DNA from: CAZUZD01 sp964624465
GTDB lineage: Bacteria > Planctomycetota > Planctomycetia > Isosphaerales > Isosphaeraceae
DNA length: 11,720 nt
Assembly: GCA_964624465.1 (NCBI GenBank)
Contig: CAZUZD010000197.1
Span: 1-11,720 of the forward strand
Direction: 5' to 3'
Below, one piece after another: positions 1 to 6,637 of the stretch (the stretch's first letter is position 1; each line of letters opens with the position of its first letter). The notes under the pieces are model-generated. The model worked only from the letters and a program-made list of their open reading frames with translations. It was not told the DNA's origin and made no database searches. The translations under genes and the position numbers were made by a program.

Positions 1-195
1 GGCCGTGCCGGACTCGCGCTCCGAGCGGGCGGCGCGCGAGAGCGGGCCGCGCTCGCGCTCGGGGGCCGCGGCCGACCCGGTCGGGTCCGTCGTCAGGGCG
101 TCGTCGGCGCCCGTGGTGGCGGCGTCGGCGGCGGACTTGCCGCGGGCTCGGGTCGTGCCCGAGGTGTCCCGGCGGGGGCGGAGCTCGTGGGCCAT
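1..195 (-). CDS. N-terminal part of a gene cut by the window edge; possibly transcription termination factor Rho
   Basis: The minus strand is open from an ATG at 193-195 to the left edge (65 codons, no stop). An AAGGAG ribosome binding site at 207-212 sits 11 bases before the start, which is the best support that this is a real gene. The visible product begins MAHELRPRRDTSGTTRARGK and continues as Ala, Arg, Asp, Thr and Glu-rich sequence with no hydrophobic segment, so it looks like a disordered N-terminal extension. It starts 183 bases after the coaE stop on the same strand and could share its transcript. From memory, coaE is often followed by rho in planctomycetes, and their Rho proteins carry long charged N-terminal extensions. 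The Rho identity is therefore context inference; no Rho domain lies inside the window. Another disordered-start protein is possible. Confidence 0.65.
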   Translation of the reverse strand, partial: MAHELRPRRDTSGTTRARGKSAADAATTGADDALTTDPTGSAAAPERERGPLSRAARSERESGTA

Positions 196-378
196 GGCGA
201 CAGGGACTCCTTGGCAAGACCGGCATCGGGCCCGGCGGGGCCGGACCGATGGGAGGGATCGGAGGGACGCGCCGGGTGCGGCGAGGCGGGCCGGACCCGG
301 CGGGCGGGAATCGTCAGAAAGGAGCGGAGGGGTGGAGTTCGAGGCGAGACGAGGGGACGCGACGGACGGCGGTGCGGC

Positions 379-1119
379 TCAGCGAGCCTCGGGGCCGGGC
401 CCCGGAGGCGCCGACGGCCGGCCGCCGGCGGGGCGATCCGGACCAGGGCCGGGGCCGGGGCCAGGACCGGCGCTGGGGCCAGGACCGGTGCCGGGTCGGG
501 CCCGCTTGCGGGCCTTGAGGCGGGCCCAGAGGCTGGCGATCTCGGAGTCGAACCGGCGGGCGTCGGCGCCGTTGTGCACGATCAGGCCGGCGGAGGCCCG
601 CTTGGCCTCCAGCGGCGCCTGGGACTGCTCGCGGGCGGCGAGCTGCTCGGCGGTCCAGCCCCGGCTGCTGGCCACGCGGGCCAGGCGGACGTCGGCCGGG
701 GCGTCGACGAAGACGATCAGGTCGCAGAGGTCGTCCCAGCCGGCCTCCATCAGGATCGCCGCGTCGAGCACGATCGCCGGCGCCGTGCGCCGGCGCTGCA
801 CGCGGGCGATCGCCTTCTCGAAGGTCCGGCGCATCCGGGGGTGCAGGATCGCCTCCAGGTCGAGCCGGGCGGACGGGTCGGAGAAGACGATCTTGCCCAG
901 GACGGCGCGGTCGATCAGCACCGGCTGGTTCGGGTCGAGGATGTCGCGGCCGAACCGCGCCAGCACCTGCTCGCGGGCCGGGGCCTGGTCCAGCAGGGCG
1001 TGTCCGATGGTGTCGGCGTCGAGCACCTGGGCGCCCCGCTCGGCCAGGGCCGCGGCCAGCCGGCTCTTGCCGGCGCCGATGCCGCCGATGATCCCGACCA
1101 CCGGCACCGCGCCGTGCAT
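379..1119 (-). CDS. coaE: Dephospho-CoA kinase
   Basis: CoaE phosphorylates the 3'-hydroxyl of the ribose in dephospho-CoA with ATP, the last step of coenzyme A synthesis, in the cytoplasm. The 246-residue product has a P-loop near its start (G12-GIGAG-K18-S19), the LDAD substrate-region motif at 33-36, and the helical lid segment with R163, Q165 and Q167 followed by the IVHN strand at 180-183, all in the order expected of the family. Typical CoaE is about 200 residues. The extra length is a tail from about residue 209 made of Gly-Pro repeats, probably disordered and not catalytic. I chose the ATG at 1117-1119 because the P-loop then lies where it does in relatives. An in-frame ATG at 1248 would add 43 residues of Arg/Pro/Ser-rich sequence. 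Neither start has a clear ribosome binding site. It lies downstream of polA on the same strand, but the 539-base spacer argues for its own promoter. Confidence 0.93.
   Translation of the reverse strand: MHGAVPVVGIIGGIGAGKSRLAAALAERGAQVLDADTIGHALLDQAPAREQVLARFGRDILDPNQPVLIDRAVLGKIVFSDPSARLDLEAILHPRMRRTFEKAIARVQRRRTAPAIVLDAAILMEAGWDDLCDLIVFVDAPADVRLARVASSRGWTAEQLAAREQSQAPLEAKRASAGLIVHNGADARRFDSEIASLWARLKARKRARPGTGPGPSAGPGPGPGPGPDRPAGGRPSAPPGPGPEAR
437..500. repeat. GC-rich short tandem repeats encoding the Gly-Pro tail of CoaE
   Basis: Units of GGGGCC and a 14-base direct repeat (GGGGCCAGGACCGG at 457-470 and 475-488, offset 18) encode alternating Gly and Pro on the minus strand. The repeat keeps the reading frame (unit lengths 6 and 18), so copy-number changes would lengthen or shorten the tail without a frameshift. 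Confidence 0.7.
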
Positions 1120-1658
1120 CCAGGGGCCGACGTAGCGGTGACGGCTCGCGGCGCGTCGGGGACCGGAGGCGGCCGGCGGGCCCGGGCGGGCGCCGCGACT
1201 CGGGCTCGGTCGGCTGGGTCGGCTGGGGCGACGGGCGGGGCGGGCCATGGCGGCGACTCGATCGGCGGGAGGGAGGGGGAGGTGAGACGGGCCGGACCGA
1301 CGGGCGACCGGGCCCCGGCCAGATCCGCGCGGACGGGCGGTGGACCGGGTCCCGGAGGGGACGGATCCGCGGGGCGTCAGTGGGTCAGGCGCGGTTGGGA
1401 TTGGGGTCAGACGGGCCGTGGCGTGGGAGGCAATCGGGCTGCGTTCCCGGACGGTCGGATTGGGGTCGAGAGCGGATCCGGCGTGCCGGACCCGACCTGA
1501 CGGCGGCGAGAACCAGTGGAGTCAGGAAATGCCCCGGAACTCGGGGTAAGGTGTGAGCAATCGTCCGATCGGCCGGCGGAGCGGCATCCGACGATAAGAG
1601 TTTTATAACGCTGCCGGCGCCGGCTTGCAACGAGTTTCCACCGATCGATGGCCGGCGC
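1120..1658. other. Spacer between polA and coaE without a convincing gene
   Basis: These 539 bases hold no ORF that looks coding. The 81-codon minus-strand frame at 1385-1630 has no ribosome binding site and no recognisable pattern. Visible elements are the candidate coaE promoter at 1602-1630, a 12-base palindrome at 1613-1624, and an 11-base direct repeat GGATTGGGGTC at 1398-1408 and 1457-1467. If the coaE start is really at 1248, the first 129 bases belong to that gene. Confidence 0.6.
1602..1630 (-). promoter_or_regulatory. Candidate sigma-70 type promoter for coaE
   Basis: On the minus strand TTGCAA (1625-1630) is followed after exactly 17 bases by TATAAA (1602-1607), 4/6 and 5/6 matches to the -35 and -10 consensus. 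It is the only AT-rich patch in the polA-coaE spacer. The spacer between the boxes contains the perfect palindrome GCCGGCGCCGGC (1613-1624). Transcription would start near 1595, leaving a leader of roughly 475 bases before the coaE start used here, or about 350 before the ATG at 1248. Confidence 0.45.
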
Positions 1659-4358
1659 TCAGCCCGGCAGGTCCACCACGTCGAGCCAGTTCGGCCCGGC
1701 CGCCAGGTCGACCTGGATCGGCACCTCCAGGTCGAGCGCCGTGGTCATCTCGGTGCGCACCAGCCCGGCCAGCGCCGGCACCTCGGCGGCGGGCACCTCG
1801 AAGACCAGCTCGTCGTGGATCTGCAGCAGCATCCGGGCCGACAGCCCCTCGGCGCGGATCCGGCGGTCGACGGCGAGCATCGCGCGCTTGATCAGGTCGG
1901 CCGCCGAGCCCTGGATCACCGTGTTCACCGCCGTGCGCTCGGCCAGGTTCCGGTTCCGGCCCGTCGTGTTCTTGATGCCGCTGATCGCCCGCCGCCGGCC
2001 CAGGATCGTCTCGACCCGCCCCTGCTCGCGGGCCAGCTCCAGCGTGCTGGTGATGAACCGATCGACCCCCTCGTATTCGCGGAAGTAGGCGTCGATGAAC
2101 GTCGCCGCCTCGTCCTGCTTGATCCCCAGCCGCGTGGCCAGGCCGTACGGGCTCAGGCCGTAGATCACCCCGAAGTTGACCGTCTTGGCCATCCGGCGCT
2201 GATCGGATGTGACCTCGGCCTCGGGCACGCCGAAGATCTCCGAGGCGACGACGCTGTGGATGTCGCGGTCCTCAGCGAACGCCCGCACCAGGGCGGGGTC
2301 CTTCGAGAAGTGGGCGAGCACCCGCAGCTCGATCTGCGAGTAGTCGGCCGTCAGCAGCGACCAGCCCGGCTCGCCGGGCACGAACGCCTGGCGGATCTGG
2401 CGGCCGTCCTCGGTGCGCACCGGGATGTTCTGGAGGTTCGGGTCGCTGGAGCTGAGCCGGCCGGTGGCGGCGACGACCTGGTTGAACGACGCGTGAATCC
2501 GGCCGTCGGCGTGCACCAGCTCGGGCAGGGCGTCGAGGTACGTTCCCTTGAGCTTGTCGAGCTGCCGGTACTGCACGATCAGCCGGGGCAGGGGGTGCCG
2601 CGGGGCGAGTTCCTCCAGGACCTCGGCGTCGGTGCTCGGCTCCCCCTTGGGAGTGCGCTTGGTGACCGGCAGCCTCTGCTCGTCGAAGAGCACCTGGCGG
2701 AGCTGGGGCCCCGAGCTGATGTTGAACTCGCGGCCGGCGTGCTCGTAGATCTGGGCCTGGATCGTCGCCAGCCGCGCGGCGAACTCCTCGGAGAGCACCC
2801 GCAGGCGGGGCACGTCAACGGTGATGCCGGTGGCCTCCATGCGGGCCAGCACGCCGATGAGCGGGCGCTCCAGGTCGGCGTACAGGTTCCAGAGCCCTTC
2901 CTCGTGCAGCTTCGGGCTCAGGATCGCTTCGAGCCGCCAGGCGGCGTCGGCGTCCTCGCAGGCGTAGGCGGTCACGCGGTCGATGTCGACGCGGTCGATG
3001 GTCGTCTGGGTCTTGCCTTTGCCGATCAGCGACGTGATCGGGATCATCGTGTGGTCGAGCAGCCGCCGCGACAGCTCATCCAGGTTGTGGTTCCGCTCGC
3101 CGCTCTCCAGCAGGTAGCTCAGCACCATCGTGTCGGTGATGGCGCCGGCCGGCTCGATGCCGTGGCGGCTCAGCACCAGCATGTCGTACTTGAGGTTCTG
3201 GCCGACGACCTCGCGCGTCGGGTCGGTCAGGATCGGCCGCAGCGCCGCCAGGGTGGCGTCGCGGTCGAGCACCGGCGCCCCCATCGGGCCCAGCACCGGC
3301 AGGTAATAGCCGCGGGCCGGCTCCCACGAGAACGACAGCCCCACCAGGTTCGCCTGGAGCGGCTCGATGCTCGTCGTCTCGGTGTCGAAGCTGAACCTGG
3401 GCTGGGCCTGGAGCCCGGCCAGGAAGTCGGCGAACTTCGCGGGGGTGTCGACGGTGACGTACCCGGTCAGGTCCCAGGGGATCTCGGGCGTCTCGGGATC
3501 GACGATCTCGTCGAGGAACCGGTGGAAGCCGCACTCCAGGCAGAGCGCCTTGAGGGCCTTGGAGTCGTAGCCGTTGGAGCGGAGCGCCTCCCAGTCGGAG
3601 TCGAACGGCACGTCGCGGCGGAGCTCGACGAGGGTGCGGGCGCGGCGGGCGCTCTCGGCGTGCTCGCGGAGCGACTGCCCCTTCTTGCCGGGCACCTTGC
3701 CGGACTCGGCGGCGGCGAGCAGGGCGTCCAGGTCGCCGAACTCCTCCAGGAGCTTGGCCCCGGTCTTGAGCCCGATGCCGGGCACGCCGGGGACGTTGTC
3801 GACGGTGTCGCCCGAGAGTGACAGGAGGTCGACGACCCGCTCGGGCCCGACCCCCCAGTCGGCCTTGAGCGCGGCGACGTCGAGGATGGCGTCCTTGCGG
3901 AGGTTGTACAGGACGGTGTGCGGGCCCAGGAGCTGGCGGGCGTCCTTGTCGGCGGTGCAGATGACGACGTCGAGCCCGCGCTCGACGCCGCGGTCGGCCA
4001 GGGTCGCGATCAGGTCGTCAGCCTCGAACCCCTCGACCAGGATCACGGGGACCTGGAACGCCTCGAAGAGCCGGCGGATCACGGCGATCTGGGGGACGAG
4101 GTCCTCGGGCATCGCCTTGCGCTGGGCCTTGTACTCCTCGTAGAGGTCGGAGCGGAAGACCCGGCCGCCGCCGTCGAAGGCCGCGGCCAGGTAGTCGGGC
4201 TTCCGGGTGCGGGTCAGGTTCAGCAGGTCGCGGAAGATCCCGAAGACGGCGTTGGTCGGCTGCCCGGCCGGCCCGGTCATGAGCGGGATGGCGTGGAAGA
4301 CCTGGAAGATCAGGGAGTAGGCATCCAGGATGTAGAGCGTGGGCCGGGCGGAACTCAT
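1659..4358 (-). CDS. polA: DNA polymerase I, with 5'-3' and 3'-5' exonuclease domains
   Basis: The 899-residue protein fills gaps and removes RNA primers during replication and repair. Domains in order: a 5'-3' flap nuclease (about 5-295) with its acidic residues D12, D62, the EADD cluster (112-115), D137, D139, D184 and D187; a 3'-5' proofreading domain (about 300-495) with Exo I D325 and E327, Exo II N388 and D392, Exo III Y465 and D469; and a family A polymerase domain (about 500-899) with motif A DYSQIELR from 672, motif B R722, K725, F729, Y733 and G734, and motif C H848-D849-E850. All proofreading residues are present, unlike in Taq polymerase, where they are lost. Length is typical of the family. 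The frame is open for another 130 codons upstream, but that stretch is Pro/Arg/Ala-rich and unlike PolA; the start MSSARPTLYILDAYSL aligns well with the family. There is no good ribosome binding site before it and I found no clear promoter in the upstream spacer. Confidence 0.97.
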   Translation of the reverse strand: MSSARPTLYILDAYSLIFQVFHAIPLMTGPAGQPTNAVFGIFRDLLNLTRTRKPDYLAAAFDGGGRVFRSDLYEEYKAQRKAMPEDLVPQIAVIRRLFEAFQVPVILVEGFEADDLIATLADRGVERGLDVVICTADKDARQLLGPHTVLYNLRKDAILDVAALKADWGVGPERVVDLLSLSGDTVDNVPGVPGIGLKTGAKLLEEFGDLDALLAAAESGKVPGKKGQSLREHAESARRARTLVELRRDVPFDSDWEALRSNGYDSKALKALCLECGFHRFLDEIVDPETPEIPWDLTGYVTVDTPAKFADFLAGLQAQPRFSFDTETTSIEPLQANLVGLSFSWEPARGYYLPVLGPMGAPVLDRDATLAALRPILTDPTREVVGQNLKYDMLVLSRHGIEPAGAITDTMVLSYLLESGERNHNLDELSRRLLDHTMIPITSLIGKGKTQTTIDRVDIDRVTAYACEDADAAWRLEAILSPKLHEEGLWNLYADLERPLIGVLARMEATGITVDVPRLRVLSEEFAARLATIQAQIYEHAGREFNISSGPQLRQVLFDEQRLPVTKRTPKGEPSTDAEVLEELAPRHPLPRLIVQYRQLDKLKGTYLDALPELVHADGRIHASFNQVVAATGRLSSSDPNLQNIPVRTEDGRQIRQAFVPGEPGWSLLTADYSQIELRVLAHFSKDPALVRAFAEDRDIHSVVASEIFGVPEAEVTSDQRRMAKTVNFGVIYGLSPYGLATRLGIKQDEAATFIDAYFREYEGVDRFITSTLELAREQGRVETILGRRRAISGIKNTTGRNRNLAERTAVNTVIQGSAADLIKRAMLAVDRRIRAEGLSARMLLQIHDELVFEVPAAEVPALAGLVRTEMTTALDLEVPIQVDLAAGPNWLDVVDLPG

Positions 4359-4586
4359 GGGGCGTCGCGCTCGTCTGAGAGGGGAGGGGCGGCGGGCCTC
4401 GGCCGTGCCGGGGGGCAATCCCGGGGCCGGCGGCCGGCCGTGGTCATGGTAATCGGCAAGATCGTCGCGGGCGACAGGGCCGGCCGGCGTTGCCTGTCCG
4501 GAACGGCGCCCGGCGCCGCAACGATCGGGTAGATTGGGAATGATCGGTCGAACTGCGGGGGTGGCCGCGTCGGACGGCCGGGACAT

Positions 4587-4616
4587 TTGACCGGCCCGTG
4601 ACGCGGCCCCTACAAT
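4587..4616 (+). promoter_or_regulatory. Candidate sigma-70 type promoter, distal, for the coiled-coil gene
   Basis: TTGACC (4587-4592) and TACAAT (4611-4616) are separated by 18 bases, each matching consensus at 5 of 6 positions. Transcription would start near 4623 and give a leader of about 190 bases before the ATG at 4814. Confidence 0.6.
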
Positions 4617-4732
4617 CGGATTACCCGGCGCGGTCCTCTCCCTCGCGCCGCGGCAACCTGCCCCGAGTGGACCCCCTGGCGCGGGCATCCCGACCCCGAT
4701 GGACGCCGCCGCCAGCCCGTCTCGCCTCCGTG

Positions 4733-4741
4733 TGCCATAAT
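4733..4741 (+). promoter_or_regulatory. Candidate extended -10 promoter, proximal, for the coiled-coil gene
   Basis: TGC followed directly by CATAAT (4736-4741) fits an extended -10 element. The -35 region (around 4713-4718) is poor, as is common for extended -10 promoters. The start point would be near 4748, about 66 bases before the gene. It may be a second promoter or a chance match. Confidence 0.35.
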
Positions 4742-4813
4742 TCGTCAAGCATTCCGGTCCGGCGTCTCCCGGGCCTGGCTGCGCCAGGTCCGTCAGGTCA
4801 GGAGCCCTCTGTC

Positions 4814-6373
4814 ATGCCTCCAGCGGCCAACGACAATCAAGGCCTGAAGATCGCCGTGGCGGTATTTGTCGCCCTCTCGGTGCTCTTGGCCGTTGCCACG
4901 TATTTCGGGTTCTCCAACGCCTCGTATTACAACGAGAAGATGGAGCAGGCCAACAAGGACGCGCAGACGGCCAAGCAGTCGTTCGCGGCCCGCGATAAAG
5001 AGTTCCAGGAACTGCAGGCGATCGCCGGCTACGAGAAGGCCGATCCGTCGGCCGTCGTGGCCAAGATCAAGGAAGACCGCAAGAAGCTCGACGACGAGAT
5101 GGTCAAGCTCCGCGGTGAGGTCGAGAAGGTCTACGGCGAGTACAAGACCGCCGCCGGCGACGCCCTGCCGCAGCAGGCCGACCAGTTCGCCGACGCCACC
5201 CGGACCTCGGCCGAGGCGTTCGTCAGCGGCCAGTTCGGCAGCCTGAACGCCGCCAACACCAAGATGTTCGAGATGCTCTCGAACCAGGCCCGCCTGATGA
5301 GCGTGCTGGCCTCCGACTACTCGGCCACCCGCAAGGACCTGGAGAGCTCCAACCAGGTGGCGCAGGCGAAGGTCGACGTCGAGGTCAAGGACAAGGGCAA
5401 GGCGCTGGATGACCTCCAGGAGGTGCAGAAGAAGCACGAGGAGGAGCGCCAGAGCCTGATCAGCCGGCTCGACGAGCTCCAGGGCCGCAACAACCAGCTG
5501 GCCACCGAGAACACGACCCTCCAGAACTCGCTGGCGCAGACCAAGGACGAGTGGAACCTGCGGTACAACAAGCTGATGGCCCAGTTCCGCCAGGCCCGCG
5601 AGACCCTGGAGAAGAAGGAGACGGTCCTCGACAAGGCGGACGGCTACATCACCTACGTCGACTACACCCGCAACGAGGTCCGCACCACCCTGAGCCGCCG
5701 CCAGGGTGCCCGCGAGCAGCTCGTCTTCAGCGTCTTCGACAAGGACGCCCCCGGCCTGCCGACCGACTCGCCCAAGGCGACGATCGAGCTGACCCGGGTC
5801 GACGACAACGGCAGCGTGGGCCGGATCGTCAAGCAGATGAAGACGATCGACCCGATCCGCAACGGCGACCAGGTCTACTCGCCGGCCTTCGGCCAGGACC
5901 GCGCGCAGACCTTCGCCCTGATCGGCAAGATCGACGTCGACCGCGACGGTCGGGACGACCGCGAGGACCTCAAGCGCATGATCCGCGCCGCCGGCGGCGA
6001 GGTCGTCTACGACCTGCCCCCGCCTCCGGGCCGCGAGACCGGCGAGCTGTCGCCGACCGTCAGCTGGTACGTCCTCGACGACCGCCAGCCCTGGCGGCCC
6101 GGCTCGGACGCCAAGGTGGGTGCCACCTCGCGGGAGGAGTCCGAGTTTTACAAGAAGCGGACCGACGCCCTCCAGGAGGCCCGGCTCGCCGGCATCCGAC
6201 CGATCGCCATCGACCGGTTGCTGAACTTCGTCGGCTACACCTTCGGCGCCCCGGTCCTGGGTCGCACCGAGGGGGCCAACCGCGAGGCCATCGATCGTCT
6301 GACCAAGCCCCGTGGGGCCACCGCCCCCTTGCCCGCCACCACCCCGCCGTCCGACGACACGCCGCAGCCCTGA
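4814..6373 (+). CDS. Membrane-anchored coiled-coil protein of planctomycete type, with an EF-hand-like loop
   Basis: Function unknown. The ATG at 4814 has an AGGAG (4800-4804) 9 bases upstream; the longer frame from 4598 has no such site. The 519-residue product has one membrane segment at about 11-32, with no charged residue between 13 and 38, and then a long charged Gln/Glu/Lys-rich region with coiled-coil character (about 40-115 and 170-275). Next comes a compact beta-rich stretch (about 276-360) including PIRNGDQVYSPAFG, and a region with the motif DVDRDGRDD (374-382) leading into RAAGGEVVYD. The end is a Pro/Thr/Asp-rich tail. The single membrane segment suggests an envelope protein with most of its mass on one side, probably the periplasm; that is inference. 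I recall similar C-terminal sequence in other planctomycete hypothetical proteins but know no function for it. It is convergent with the next gene. Confidence 0.9.
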   Translation: MPPAANDNQGLKIAVAVFVALSVLLAVATYFGFSNASYYNEKMEQANKDAQTAKQSFAARDKEFQELQAIAGYEKADPSAVVAKIKEDRKKLDDEMVKLRGEVEKVYGEYKTAAGDALPQQADQFADATRTSAEAFVSGQFGSLNAANTKMFEMLSNQARLMSVLASDYSATRKDLESSNQVAQAKVDVEVKDKGKALDDLQEVQKKHEEERQSLISRLDELQGRNNQLATENTTLQNSLAQTKDEWNLRYNKLMAQFRQARETLEKKETVLDKADGYITYVDYTRNEVRTTLSRRQGAREQLVFSVFDKDAPGLPTDSPKATIELTRVDDNGSVGRIVKQMKTIDPIRNGDQVYSPAFGQDRAQTFALIGKIDVDRDGRDDREDLKRMIRAAGGEVVYDLPPPPGRETGELSPTVSWYVLDDRQPWRPGSDAKVGATSREESEFYKKRTDALQEARLAGIRPIAIDRLLNFVGYTFGAPVLGRTEGANREAIDRLTKPRGATAPLPATTPPSDDTPQP

Positions 6374-6412
6374 TCCTGGGCCCGGCCCACCCGCCGGACC
6401 ACCCGGACGCTC

Positions 6413-6454
6413 CCACGAGCCCCCGCCGATCTCCGGATCGTCGGGGGCTCGTGG
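6413..6454. terminator. Strong hairpin, probable terminator of the coiled-coil gene
   Basis: Arms 6413-6431 and 6436-6454 pair over 19 bases with a single mismatch and a 4-base loop (TCCG). It lies 40 bases after the stop at 6373. No T-tract follows on either strand, so it is either an atypical terminator or a 3'-end stabilising structure. Its position between convergent genes supports a role in 3'-end formation. Confidence 0.6.
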
Positions 6455-6554
6455 CGTTGCTGGGCCCGGCACACTCCCGGTCGGATGGTGAGACCGATCG
6501 CCGGCCTCGCCCAGCCCCTGGGCCCGTTCGGTCGCGACCGGGCCCCAGTGCGAA

Positions 6555-6586
6555 GCCCCCGCCGATCCGGTGGGATCGACGGGGGC
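6555..6586 (-). terminator. Hairpin, probable terminator of the FG-repeat protein gene
   Basis: Arms 6555-6568 and 6573-6586 pair over 14 bases around a 4-base loop. The one non-Watson-Crick position becomes a G-U pair only in minus-strand RNA, which fits use by the leftward gene ending at 6638. No U-tract follows. The left arm shares 13 bases (GCCCCCGCCGATC) with the left arm of the hairpin at 6413-6454. Confidence 0.5.
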
Positions 6587-6637
6587 CGGGTCGAGTCCTC
6601 GCGAAGGTTCCGGCGGAGGCCGGAGGGGCAGGCCGGG

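Larger units (their letters stand above)
4359..4813. other. Divergent spacer between polA and the coiled-coil gene
   Basis: The 455 bases hold no coding region I would defend. They contain two candidate rightward promoters (4587-4616 and 4733-4741), a 15-base near-perfect inverted repeat at 4504-4518 (CGGCGCC either side of one base), and a small hairpin (CCTGGC/GCCAGG, 4774-4788) shortly before the ribosome binding site of the gene at 4814. No convincing leftward promoter for polA was found. Confidence 0.6.

Noticed and set aside
5..1500. Long plus-strand open frames opposite coaE and beyond
   Set aside because: They are Arg/Gly/Pro-rich, lie opposite a clear coaE on the minus strand, and have no ribosome binding site or domain. 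Long shadow frames are expected in DNA this GC-rich.
1385..1630. 81-codon minus-strand frame in the polA-coaE spacer
   Set aside because: There is no ribosome binding site, the start overlaps the candidate promoter, and the composition shows nothing protein-like.
1815..3821. 668-codon plus-strand open frame opposite polA
   Set aside because: It is the antisense shadow of polA; all conserved motifs lie in the minus frame.
4793..6472. 559-codon minus-strand open frame opposite the coiled-coil gene
   Set aside because: Its Leu/Val/Asp/Gly composition is the complement of the coiled-coil frame; the plus frame has the ribosome binding site and a membrane segment.
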